Positions 1 to 7,888 of a stretch of DNA of 64,000 nt are shown here, one piece after another. Origin of the DNA: CAVRQM01 sp965246915. Lineage in GTDB: Bacteria > Pseudomonadota > Alphaproteobacteria > Acetobacterales > Acetobacteraceae. A program made the position numbers and the translations under genes. Location: NCBI GenBank assembly GCA_965246915.1, contig CBDFGB010000013.1:1-64000 (forward strand), read 5' to 3'. The notes below the pieces were generated by a model. That model was given only the letters and a program-made list of their open reading frames with translations, ran no database searches and was not told the origin of the DNA. The stretch's first letter is position 1. Every line of letters starts with the position of its first letter.

Positions 1-59
1 ATCAACACGGCATGCAGCGCCGCCGAAACGACGGCGGCGCGCGGGAGCCTCAGGTTCAA
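1..59 (-). CDS. tolA: Possible 5' end of tolA (cut by window edge)
   Basis: Thirteen bases downstream of the tolR stop, a frame opens at a TTG codon (59-57) and runs off the window. It encodes a short basic start, then an Ala/Val/Leu-rich stretch (LPRAAVVSAALHAVL) that resembles the N-terminal membrane anchor of TolA. TolA is the inner-membrane protein that links TolQ/TolR to TolB and Pal in the periplasm. The call rests on gene order (tolQ-tolR-tolA) and 19 codons only, so it is tentative, and the start codon is not certain. Confidence 0.4.
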   Translation of the reverse strand, partial: MNLRLPRAAVVSAALHAVL

Positions 60-71
60 CGCAAGCCTCGT

Positions 72-591
72 CTAGCCGCTGCGCGGCCGCGCGGCGGGGG
101 CGGACGAACTGGCCGGCGAGGGGCGGGAGGCCGCGGGAGCCGCCGCTGCGGGGCCGCCGGCGGGCTGCTCGGACAGCAGCGCGACCTTGGAAAATCCCCC
201 CTGCACGATCGTGCCCATCACCTCGATGATGCGGCCGTAGGAGTTTGACTTGTCGCCGCGCACGAAGATGCGACGGTCCTTCTGGTCCTTGGCGACCGCC
301 TGCAGCCGGGTCACCAAGTCCGGCAGCTGCACCTCGGCGTCTCCCATGTAGACTTTTCCGGCCGCGTCGACCGTCACTGTGATCGGCTCGCTGTCTTGGC
401 TGACCGGATTGGCGCTGGCCTTCGGCAAGTCGACGTTGACCGCCGAGCTCATCAGCGGCGCGGTCACCATGAAGATGATCAGCAGCACCAGCATCACGTC
501 GACCAGCGGCGTCACGTTGATCTCGGCCAGCGGCCGGTAGCGGCCCCGCCCCCGCCCGCCGCTCAGCCCGCCGCCCGAGTTGCACCGCCAT
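72..591 (-). CDS. tolR: TolR, Tol-Pal proton channel subunit, with apparent 5' frameshift
   Basis: TolR is the ExbD-family partner of TolQ. Together they use the proton motive force to drive outer-membrane constriction at division. The motif EINVTPLVDVMLVLLIIF, with the proton-path Asp in the single membrane helix, is clear, followed by a periplasmic domain and an Ala/Pro-rich tail. An ATG at 591, three bases after the tolQ stop, is in a different frame from this core. Removing one base from the G-rich run near 571-577 would join them as MAVQLGGGLSGG...YRPLAEINV, a typical TolR N-terminus. Without that change the first usable start in frame is the GTG at 515, which lies at the edge of the membrane helix. 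A sequencing error or a real frameshift are both possible. Confidence 0.85.
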
Positions 592-594
592 GGT

Positions 595-1326
595 CTACGC
601 CCGTTCCTCGCCCTGCCGCGACAGGATCGCGCCGAACTCGGTCCCGAACCCTTCGAGGCGCGAGGCGAAGCGGGCCAGGTCGGTGGAAATTTTGTTGTAG
701 GCGAGCACCGCCGGGATCGCCGCGACCAAGCCGATCGCGGTGGCGAACAGAGCTTCCGCGATGCCCGGCGCCACGACCGCGAGGTTGGTATTGTGCATCG
801 CGGCGATGGCCGAGAAGCTGTGCATGATTCCCCAGACGGTGCCGAACAGGCCGATGAACGGTGCGGTCGAGCCGACCGAGGCGAGGAAGATCATCCACCG
901 CTCGAGCCGCTCCATCTCCCGCTGCAGCGTGACCGACATGGCGCGTTCGACCCGGTCTCGCACGCTGGCCCGGCTCATGTCGGCGCCCGCGACCCGAAGG
1001 CTGCGCCGCCACTCGGTCATAGCGGCGCCGAAAATCGCGGCCATCGGGTGGCCCGGCTTCTGCCCCTCCTGCTCATACAGCTCGTCGAGGCTGCCGCCGG
1101 ACCAAAACCGGTCCTCGAAGGTGTCGGCGGCGCGGTTGGCGCGGCGCAAACTCGTGACCTTCTCGAACACGATGGCCCAGACCCAGACGCTGGCGATCAG
1201 CAGCGCGACCATGACGATCTTCACGACGATATCGGCCTCGAGAAACAGGCCGAGCAGCGACAAATCCCCCGCGCTTGCGAGGCCGGGCGGGGTGGCGAGC
1301 GGGGCGGCGTCGACGGTCGGGTTCAT
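595..1326 (-). CDS. tolQ: TolQ, Tol-Pal proton channel subunit
   Basis: This 243-residue inner-membrane protein of the MotA/TolQ/ExbB family forms the proton channel with TolR and energises the Tol-Pal system. The N-terminal helix (about residues 26-50, DIVVKIVMVALLIASVWVW) is followed by a cytoplasmic stretch. The second and third helices include the family signature GSTAPFIGLFGTVWGIMHSF and GIAEALFATAIGLVAAIPAV. The ATG at 1326 overlaps the ybgC stop by four bases (ATGA), which indicates translational coupling. tolR follows immediately. Confidence 0.95.
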   Translation of the reverse strand: MNPTVDAAPLATPPGLASAGDLSLLGLFLEADIVVKIVMVALLIASVWVWAIVFEKVTSLRRANRAADTFEDRFWSGGSLDELYEQEGQKPGHPMAAIFGAAMTEWRRSLRVAGADMSRASVRDRVERAMSVTLQREMERLERWMIFLASVGSTAPFIGLFGTVWGIMHSFSAIAAMHNTNLAVVAPGIAEALFATAIGLVAAIPAVLAYNKISTDLARFASRLEGFGTEFGAILSRQGEERA

Positions 1327-1787
1327 CCAGTCTCTCCTGCGGCCAGCGACGCGAGCGCGCTTCGCCAGCGATCCGGTACGGCGGCCACGGCGAGCCCGCC
1401 GGGCTGGCTCTCGTCGCGGCGCACGCAAACCAGGGTGATCTCGGCCGTGGCCAGGGTATCCGCGCCACGCAGAAAAGTCTGGCGCAGACTGACGCTGGCG
1501 CGGCCGGTCCCCCCGGACCACGTTGCCACGACGATCGAGTCGTCGAGGCGTGCGGGTGCGAGATAGTCGATCGCGGCGCGTCGCACCACGAACATAAGGC
1601 CGTGGGCGGCCACCAATTCCGCGTGTGGGATGTGCAGGTCGCGCAGCGCCTCGGTCCGCGCCCGCTCGGCGAAGCGGAGATACGCCGCGTAGTAGGCGAC
1701 GCCGCCCGCATCGGTGTCCTCGTAATACACGCGGATCGTGTAGCGATGCGCGGCGTCGGGCGGCGTGGACGGCGGATGGCGCTTCAT
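1323..1787 (-). CDS. ybgC: YbgC, Tol-Pal-associated acyl-CoA thioesterase
   Basis: This is a 154-residue hotdog-fold thioesterase of the YbgC/4-hydroxybenzoyl-CoA thioesterase family. The signature YYEDTDAGGVAYYAAYLRF carries the catalytic Asp. It heads the Tol-Pal operon, as in many Proteobacteria, and overlaps tolQ by ATGA. The family hydrolyses acyl-CoA and is linked to envelope phospholipid metabolism. Its role in Tol function remains loosely defined. Length and motif match the family well. Confidence 0.93.
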   Translation of the reverse strand: MKRHPPSTPPDAAHRYTIRVYYEDTDAGGVAYYAAYLRFAERARTEALRDLHIPHAELVAAHGLMFVVRRAAIDYLAPARLDDSIVVATWSGGTGRASVSLRQTFLRGADTLATAEITLVCVRRDESQPGGLAVAAVPDRWRSALASLAAGETG

Positions 1788-2223
1788 CCATGCGGGATGG
1801 CAGACACCGTTTTTGCCTGCAATGCCAGCGACGCTTACGTTGTCGTCATGCCGAAGCCCACCGTGAGCTTGACCATACGCAATAAATCGCCCGGTTGCCG
1901 ACGGGACGACGACGGGACGGTCTCGCGACCGCGGCGGGAGCGATCTTTCGGCGGAGTCTCGCCAACCGCGTATTGCCGTTTCGTCGCGCCGAGGCCGCGT
2001 GCTGCGCGGGACTGGTCACAGAGCGTCGCGCGGCCGGGCGAACGATGACCGGGTTCGACGGGTTGATCCCGCCGTTTCACCGGTTGCGGGCTGGATCTGA
2101 TCAACCCCGGGGACGGGCGAGGCGTCCCGATAGACGTGGCGGCGGAGTGGAAGCGCGCAGCCCCGCTCGTCGCGAACCGCCCCAGGCCAAATCGCGCCGG
2201 GCGGTTCGCGTCCGTGCGTTGCG
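1788..2223. other. Intergenic, no gene recognised
   Basis: This 436-base stretch lies between the ybgC start and the 3' end of the SoxA-like cytochrome gene. Frames on both strands give only Arg-rich, low-plausibility peptides with no motif I recognise. The promoter of the Tol operon is expected near its left end, but I could not pick a convincing -35/-10 pair. Confidence 0.5.
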
Positions 2224-2685
2224 TCAGTACTTTCCCGTGTCGAGCACCGAGCCGGAGTTCGACCAGTAGATATAGGCCTCCAGCGCCTTCATCGCAGCGG
2301 AATCGGCGTCGATCTGCTCGCCCTGGTTCGGCTTCTCGATGCACCAGTTCACCATGTCGCGCAGCGTCGCGAACTTGCCCACCGTGGGCTGGAACTTCGG
2401 GAACGAGCCGGGATGGGTGTCGGACGCCATCGGATGGCACATCGCGCAGGCCATGCCGGTCGCCGACAGCGTCACGTTCATCGCCTTGGCGGTGGCGGCG
2501 TCGCCGTGGAACAGCAGATCGCCCTTGCGGACCTCGGCCATGAACGCGGCGTTGTATTGGGCCAACTGTTCCGGGGTCACCGGGGTCTGGTTGGCATCGA
2601 CCCGGCCCGCGACGCCGAACGTGAGCGCGACCACGGCGAGACCCGCGCAGACCGGGCCGATGCGAAACGACTTCAAGGCTTTCAT
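2224..2685 (-). CDS. SoxA/TsdA-like monoheme cytochrome c
   Basis: This 153-residue protein is exported to the periplasm (signal peptide, cleavage near residue 31, RVDA). It has one heme site, C80-A-M-C83-H84, and a later Cys115 in VNWCIEKPNQG. The latter, with the following ALEAYIYW segment, resembles the region of SoxA and thiosulfate dehydrogenase TsdA that supplies a cysteine near the active-site heme. The ATG at 2685 is preferred over the one at 2691 because GGAG lies seven bases upstream of it. It is last in a leftward unit after the metallophosphoesterase. The thiosulfate-related role is inference, and a plain electron-carrier role is possible. Confidence 0.7.
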   Translation of the reverse strand: MKALKSFRIGPVCAGLAVVALTFGVAGRVDANQTPVTPEQLAQYNAAFMAEVRKGDLLFHGDAATAKAMNVTLSATGMACAMCHPMASDTHPGSFPKFQPTVGKFATLRDMVNWCIEKPNQGEQIDADSAAMKALEAYIYWSNSGSVLDTGKY

Positions 2686-2749
2686 CACCATTCTCCTGTC
2701 AGGGCGCCGCGCACGCGACGCCCTCTCGTTGCGAGCCCGACCAGGCGTC

Positions 2750-3898
2750 TCAGTTCGGATAGAACCAGCCGTTGTCGGCGATGCGCGGCCGCAGCACCTC
2801 GGCATGGCTGAGCGATGAATCTGGCCCGGACTGCGCGAACACTTCCTTGCGGCCCCACATGACGTATTGCGGGTCGAATCGCGTGCTCGCGGGATTATGG
2901 ATCTGGCCCCAGCCGACGCCGTCATAGATGTCGCCCGGATCGACGCGGATCATCGTCTTGGTCAGCTTGGGCACGCCCTCCGGCGCGTATGGCCAGGGCC
3001 ACGACGTCGCCAGCATGCCGATCGAGCGCATGGTGCCAATCTCGTTGTAGAGGACCTGATGCACGTGGCCGTGGATGTTGGTGACCTTGGTGTAGGGCCG
3101 CAGCACCTCGTTGACCTGACGCCAGTCGCGGACCCAGAAGTTCCAGGGCGGATAGTATTCATAGAGCGGGTTGTGGCTGAAAATCACCACCGGCGCGTTC
3201 TTGTCCCAGTCGGCCAGGGTCTTTTGCATCCAGGCGATCTGGTCGTCGCCGACGCCGGCCCACGGGCCCGCCACGGTGCCGTCGAGCGTGGCCATGTGGT
3301 CCATCCGCTCCTCGTTGGTCATCCGCTTCGGCGTCCAATAGTCGGGCGCCCGGCTGATCGTGTCGAGGCCGATGAAGCGCACGCCCTTGTGGTCGAACGT
3401 CCAGTTCGGATCACCGAACAGGCCGCGCCACTTGGCCCCCATATCGAAATACCAGTCGTGCTCGCCGGGGATGAAGTACTTCTTGATCTTCACTTCCTTG
3501 AGGATCTCGTTGCCGAGGTCGAGTTCCGCCTCGCGTCCGAGCTGGGCGATGTCGCCGCCAAAGATCATGAAGTCGGCGGGCGGCTGCATCGCCTGCACTT
3601 CCCTGGCCGCCCGCGTCGTCTTGTCGACGAAGCGCGTGTTGACGGTCTTCGGATACAGGTGGGTGTCGGAGATCCACGCGAACGAGAACGGCGGTTCGGC
3701 CGCATATGCCATCGTCAGGGTGTTGACGATCGGGAACCAGCCCGACACGGCCGCACCCGCCGCACCGGCGGCGAGAGGCGTATAGAGCGAACGGTGAACG
3801 AACAGGCGTCGCGTGATGCTCAACGAGCCGTCGGGACGCGCGTCCCTCGGGCGTAGCACCTTCTCCATTTCGCGACGCTCGAGGTCGACTTCAGACAT
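2750..3898 (-). CDS. Exported calcineurin-like metallophosphoesterase
   Basis: This 382-residue protein carries all metal-site blocks of the metallophosphoesterase fold: D78-T-H80, GGD (114-116), GEHD (145-148, Glu in place of the usual Asn), SHNPL and HGHVH. A twin-arginine-like segment (ITRRLFVHRSL, about 28-38) followed by an Ala/Gly-rich hydrophobic run suggests Tat export with metal already bound, though the long N-terminal extension is unusual. The gene sits between a cupredoxin-like gene and a SoxA-like cytochrome, opposite a soxYZ cluster. SoxB also has the metallophosphoesterase fold but is larger, with a 5'-nucleotidase C-terminal domain that is absent here. The substrate is unknown. 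Confidence 0.75.
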   Translation of the reverse strand: MSEVDLERREMEKVLRPRDARPDGSLSITRRLFVHRSLYTPLAAGAAGAAVSGWFPIVNTLTMAYAAEPPFSFAWISDTHLYPKTVNTRFVDKTTRAAREVQAMQPPADFMIFGGDIAQLGREAELDLGNEILKEVKIKKYFIPGEHDWYFDMGAKWRGLFGDPNWTFDHKGVRFIGLDTISRAPDYWTPKRMTNEERMDHMATLDGTVAGPWAGVGDDQIAWMQKTLADWDKNAPVVIFSHNPLYEYYPPWNFWVRDWRQVNEVLRPYTKVTNIHGHVHQVLYNEIGTMRSIGMLATSWPWPYAPEGVPKLTKTMIRVDPGDIYDGVGWGQIHNPASTRFDPQYVMWGRKEVFAQSGPDSSLSHAEVLRPRIADNGWFYPN

Positions 3899-4014
3899 GC
3901 GATATTTCCTTCTGGTGGATCGTCATGACCTTGCCGGCACGTTTTTGGTAGCCGTCGCCACTTCGCGTGATGATGGCATGTCACCACGTTGATCGCTTCA
4001 GCAGTTTGTCTACC

Positions 4015-4737
4015 CTATTGCGGCTTCAGTTCGATCGAAAGATCCGTGGATTTTCCCGCGGCGATCGTCACCGGCTGCTGCACGAGCTTTGAGTATGGCT
4101 GCAGCGTCACGAGATTATAGGTGCCGGGCGGCACGCCCTCGATCGAGAATTTTCCGTCCGCGCCGGTCACCGCGTAGTACGGATTGTCCCGCACGAAGAT
4201 CCATCCCTCCATCCAGCCGTGCGCGTCGCAGTCCACGCGGACGGTGCCGGTCTTCAACAACTCGACCGTGACGCTCTGGTCCTGATTCGGCAGCGCGTTG
4301 TTGAACGCGGTCCGCTTGCCGTAATAGCCGTGGGTGTTGTGCAGCACGGGATCCTTGTTGGTCACCGCGATGGAACCAGGCCGTATGACTTGGATCTCCG
4401 GATTGAACGCGCATTTCAAATTCTGCAATTCCGGCGCCTTAGCCGCCGCCATCCATGACTTTCCCTTGGAAACTTCCGCCAGATACACGAGCGTGTTTGC
4501 AACACCCCCGTCCGGCCCGACCTGCAGCAGCGCTTCCTCGCGGGACGCGCCGCAAACCTCCGGGTCTTTGCTCACGACGATCGATTTCGTCGGCGCGGTT
4601 CCATGGAACACGACCTGGCCCGCAACGATGCCACCATCGGCGACCGGCCCGGATTCCTCATAGGCCGACGCAGGGAAAGAGCAGAGGGAACCCAGCATGG
4701 CGGCAGACAAGGCGACGAACGGCGTAACACGTTTCAT
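4015..4737 (-). CDS. Periplasmic cupredoxin-like protein with carboxypeptidase-regulatory-like tail
   Basis: This is a 240-residue protein with a signal peptide (cleavage near FPASA, residue 25). The central part has plausible type 1 copper ligands: His133 or His136 (VLHNTH), then Cys170, His173 and Met176 in CDAHGWM. The C-terminal third (YAVTGADGKFSIEGVPPGTY) matches the transthyretin-like carboxypeptidase-regulatory fold. Such proteins often accompany multiheme cytochromes and may serve as small electron carriers. The ATG at 4737 follows a GGGAGAG ribosome site with six-base spacing. It is first in the leftward unit with the metallophosphoesterase and cytochrome. The copper assignment is from motif reading only. 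Confidence 0.65.
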   Translation of the reverse strand: MKRVTPFVALSAAMLGSLCSFPASAYEESGPVADGGIVAGQVVFHGTAPTKSIVVSKDPEVCGASREEALLQVGPDGGVANTLVYLAEVSKGKSWMAAAKAPELQNLKCAFNPEIQVIRPGSIAVTNKDPVLHNTHGYYGKRTAFNNALPNQDQSVTVELLKTGTVRVDCDAHGWMEGWIFVRDNPYYAVTGADGKFSIEGVPPGTYNLVTLQPYSKLVQQPVTIAAGKSTDLSIELKPQ

Positions 4738-5156
4738 GAACAACTCTCCCTGCCGTCGGCGCCACGAAGAAGATACCTCAAACACCGGTCGGCGACGCAG
4801 ATCGACTTCGCATCGATCCTTCTGTTTTCTAAAGAAATTGGTAGACTTAGGCCGTGGAGCGGTCAAGAATAATTCGTGGCGCGGGCCCGTCGGGATCCAT
4901 TTTCGGCTGCCGCGCGATGTCTTGACGTGGCCTTCCCGGGGCACAGATCCAGTAAGTGGCGCTAGGAATACGAACTGTCGGACAATATGCTGTGTAACGT
5001 TTGACGTGACTGCCGGTGGGCCGTCGCTCACCCAAAACGTTTAGTGCTCATGAAGGTAGAACGTTCTATGCTGCATCGCAGTGTTCGGGCTGATGGCAAT
5101 TTGCCAGCGTGCGGTGCCTCCCGGTCCTCGGCTGGTCTCGCGACGGGCGTCGCGGC
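4738..5156. promoter_or_regulatory. Divergent promoter region between two redox operons
   Basis: This 419-base gap separates the cupredoxin-like gene (leftward) and the triheme cytochrome gene (rightward). It contains no credible gene. The hexamer AACGTT occurs three times (4996-5001, 5036-5041, 5060-5065), the last inside a 12-base perfect palindrome. This arrangement suggests a regulator that controls both operons. No clear -35/-10 pair was identified. Confidence 0.5.
5057..5068. promoter_or_regulatory. Perfect 12-base palindrome, candidate operator
   Basis: TAGAACGTTCTA is its own reverse complement. It lies 89 bases upstream of the triheme cytochrome start in the divergent intergenic region, near two further AACGTT hexamers. 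It could be the binding site of a dimeric regulator, but the regulator is unknown. Confidence 0.4.
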
Positions 5157-6812
5157 ATGAAGGCTCGCACGATCGCGCTGGCCGCCGGGGTCGCGGCGTG
5201 TGCGCTCGCGCTGGCCAGCCACGCCGCTCGCTCGACGATTGAGGCACCCGAGTCCGCCAGCGCGAAAAGGACCGTCGCCCCGGTGACCGCGGTCGTTCGC
5301 AACGAGCTGGGGCAGCTCAAATGGGTCGCGACCGAGGCCACCGACTACACGCCACTGGAGGCCGCCGGACGCGAGGTCTACGCTCAGGCGCGCTGCTGGT
5401 TCTGTCACTCCCAATACAACCGCCCGGTCGTCAGCGAGACCCGTCCCTGGGGCCGCATCAGCGCCGATTCGCGTCGCTGGGGGCCGGTCGGCGAACCGGG
5501 CGAATATGCCCACGACGCGCCGCCCTTGTTCGGCGCCAAGGGCATCGCCCCGGATCTGTCTCGTGAGGGACTGAAGTACGGCGATGAGTGGCATCTCGCG
5601 CATTTCTGGAACCCGCCGATGATGACGCAGGGTTCGATCATGGGCGGCATATCCGGGCTGTTCGACCAGCCGCCCGACGCCGTTGGGATCGTCAAGGACA
5701 GCGCCGGCGCGAAAACGCTGGAGCGGACGCCCGTCACCGATCGCTTGTTCGATTTCGCAAGCAAGCAGCAGGTCAAGCTGACCCCGAACGAGGACGGGGT
5801 GCTGTTCGTGCCGGCGACCGCGAGGGGCAAATACCCGCTGATCTGGACTCCGAACGAGGAGTTCGGCGGCGACGCGGTGAAATTGGTCGCCGAGACAAAG
5901 GAGATCACCGCTCTGGTCGCCTATGTCCAAAAGCTGGGCATGAACCGGGGCAAGTGGCGCGATGCCTACGAGCCGCAGGAGATCGAGGGCGCGGACGTCA
6001 ACCTCCCCCGCTCGCCGGAATGGATCGCGCGCGGAAAGGTGGTCTACGAGGGACATTGCATCGCCTGTCACGGCGTACGCGGCGACGGCAACGGGCCGGC
6101 CGCGACGTTCCTCTATCGCCAGAGGCCGCGCAATTTCACCACCGGCGTCTTCAAGTTCCGGCTGACCAAGGGGACCTTGCCGAGCGACCGCGACCTTTTG
6201 CGCACGATCAGCCGCGGCGTGCGCGGCACGGCGATGCCGGCGTGGTTCGAGCTGCCCCTCGATGACCGCCTCGCCGTCATGCAGTACGTGAAATACGAAC
6301 TCGCGGCCGACCGCACCGACCCGCAGAACCCGGAATTCTATTTCGTGACGGAACCGCCGGGGCCGCCGATGCAGATCGCCGTGCCACCAGCGGCGTCGGC
6401 CGAGCTCGTCGCGCACGGCCAGACGATCTGGAAACAGGCGAAGTGCTGGGAATGCCACGGCAACGCGGGCCGCGGCGACGGAGAGAAGGCCGCCGGACTC
6501 AAGGACGATTGGGGCTTTCCGATCCAACCTGCCAACCTCGCGCGCGGGCAGTTCAAGTCCGGGCCAAACGTGTCCGACATTTTCCGGACGATTTCGACGG
6601 GGCTCAGCGGGTCGCCGATGCCGTCGTTCCGCGACTCGTTTCCGGAATCGGATCGCTGGGCGCTTGCCTACTACATCCTTTCACTTTCCGCATTCGCCGA
6701 CCCGGTGACCTCCGCGCCGCTGCCGATCCGCCCGGCGGACCGGATGGCGCTGAACGATCCAACGCTCGAAACCCCGGGACCGGATCGCGCCTATGGGCTG
6801 CGGTCGCGATGA
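5157..6812 (+). CDS. Triheme cytochrome c with CcoO-like first domain
   Basis: This 551-residue exported protein has a signal peptide (residues 1-26) and three heme sites: CWFCH (80-84), CIACH (301-305) and CWECH (430-434). The first domain closely resembles CcoO/FixO, the monoheme subunit of cbb3 oxidase (CHSQYNRPV, then GIAPDLSREG and DEWHLAHFWNP). It is fused to two small class I cytochrome c domains with GxGNGPA- and GRGDG-type loops. No CcoN, CcoP or other oxidase subunit is nearby. I chose the start at 5157 because it opens directly into the signal peptide; an in-frame ATG at 5109 would add 16 residues. The stop overlaps the pufC-like start (ATGA), so the two are co-translated and probably interact. 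Confidence 0.8.
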   Translation: MKARTIALAAGVAACALALASHAARSTIEAPESASAKRTVAPVTAVVRNELGQLKWVATEATDYTPLEAAGREVYAQARCWFCHSQYNRPVVSETRPWGRISADSRRWGPVGEPGEYAHDAPPLFGAKGIAPDLSREGLKYGDEWHLAHFWNPPMMTQGSIMGGISGLFDQPPDAVGIVKDSAGAKTLERTPVTDRLFDFASKQQVKLTPNEDGVLFVPATARGKYPLIWTPNEEFGGDAVKLVAETKEITALVAYVQKLGMNRGKWRDAYEPQEIEGADVNLPRSPEWIARGKVVYEGHCIACHGVRGDGNGPAATFLYRQRPRNFTTGVFKFRLTKGTLPSDRDLLRTISRGVRGTAMPAWFELPLDDRLAVMQYVKYELAADRTDPQNPEFYFVTEPPGPPMQIAVPPAASAELVAHGQTIWKQAKCWECHGNAGRGDGEKAAGLKDDWGFPIQPANLARGQFKSGPNVSDIFRTISTGLSGSPMPSFRDSFPESDRWALAYYILSLSAFADPVTSAPLPIRPADRMALNDPTLETPGPDRAYGLRSR

Positions 6813-7888
6813 GACGCGCGTTTCGCTTTCCCGTGCTGGGACTCGCGGCTGGCATCGCGGTGCTGGCCGTGGCGACCGTCGTGCTGTCACGAACCGAGCG
6901 GCCGCCGCAGGGCGCGATCCAGCACGGGTATCGCGGCACGGGCATGAACTACATCTACAATCCGCGAGTCATGGCGCGGCTGGTGGAGGCGAACGCGATC
7001 CCGCCGGCCCTGCCCTATGCCGGGGGCGAGGGGCCGAAGGCCGGGTCCTACTACAAGAACGTCCGCGTGCTCGGCGACGTCAGCACCGGCGAGTTCACCC
7101 GGCTGATGGTCAACATGACGGCGTGGGTGGCACCGACGCAGGGTTGCGCCGGCTGCCACAACGTCGCGAACTTCGCCGAGGACTCGCTCTACACGAAGGT
7201 CGTCGCGCGACGCATGCTGCAGATGGTGCGCCACGTGAACGCCGACTGGACGGCGCATGTCGGACAGACCGGCGTGACCTGTTACACCTGCCACCGTGGT
7301 CAGCTCGTGCCGCCGAACGTGTGGTTCAACAATCCTGGGCCGGAACAGGCCGGCGGTTTCGCGCAGACGGCGATCGGCAAGAACCATCCGTCCAAACTGG
7401 CCGGCGGGTCGGCGCTGCCGCTCGATCCCTTCACCCCGTTTCTGGAGAAGGCCGAAAATATCCGCGTGCAGTCGGTGACCGCGCTGCCGACCGACAGCCG
7501 TCATTCGATCAAGCAGGCGGAATGGACCTACGCCTTGATGATCAGCATGTCGGAGGCGCTGGGCGTCAATTGCGATTACTGCCACAATACCCGCTCGTTC
7601 GTAGACTGGACGACCAGCCCGCCACAGCGCGTCACCGCCTGGTATGGCATCCGGATGGTCCGTGACCTGAACAACACGTATCTGAACCCGTTGCGCGACA
7701 CCTTCCCGCCGGAGCGTCTCGGCGCGAGGGGCGACGCGCCCAAGGTCATGTGCGCCACCTGTCACAACGGCGTCTACAAGCCGCTGTTCGGCGTCGGGAT
7801 GGCGCAAGCGTTCCCGGAGTTGAAGGGAACCCCGGTCGCGGCGACGCAGGCGGCCGCCGCGCCAACCACGACGACCGAGGCGAATTAG
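6809..7888 (+). CDS. pufC: PufC-like tetraheme cytochrome c (reaction-centre cytochrome family)
   Basis: This 359-residue protein has an N-terminal membrane anchor (about residues 8-28). The conserved GYRGTGMNYIYNPR segment at the mature N-terminus is typical of the photosynthetic reaction-centre cytochrome subunit. Four heme sites are present: CAGCH (113-117), CYTCH (158-162), CDYCH (255-259) and CATCH (315-319). In phototrophs PufC donates electrons to the bacteriochlorophyll special pair. No pufL, pufM, pufA or pufB lies in this window. It overlaps the CcoO-like triheme gene by ATGA, and its stop overlaps the end of the convergent flavoprotein gene. Family membership is clear, but its role away from puf genes is open. 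Confidence 0.85.
   Translation: MRRAFRFPVLGLAAGIAVLAVATVVLSRTERPPQGAIQHGYRGTGMNYIYNPRVMARLVEANAIPPALPYAGGEGPKAGSYYKNVRVLGDVSTGEFTRLMVNMTAWVAPTQGCAGCHNVANFAEDSLYTKVVARRMLQMVRHVNADWTAHVGQTGVTCYTCHRGQLVPPNVWFNNPGPEQAGGFAQTAIGKNHPSKLAGGSALPLDPFTPFLEKAENIRVQSVTALPTDSRHSIKQAEWTYALMISMSEALGVNCDYCHNTRSFVDWTTSPPQRVTAWYGIRMVRDLNNTYLNPLRDTFPPERLGARGDAPKVMCATCHNGVYKPLFGVGMAQAFPELKGTPVAATQAAAAPTTTTEAN

Noticed and set aside
1788..2223. Possible gene on either strand in this gap
   Set aside because: All frames give Arg-rich peptides without motifs, and no ribosome site matches a plausible start.
5028..5156. In-frame ATG at 5109 as the start of the triheme cytochrome
   Set aside because: It would place 16 charged residues before the signal peptide; ATG 5157 starts the signal directly.
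5028..6527. 499-codon open frame on the minus strand
   Set aside because: It is antisense to the triheme cytochrome, with no recognisable domain.
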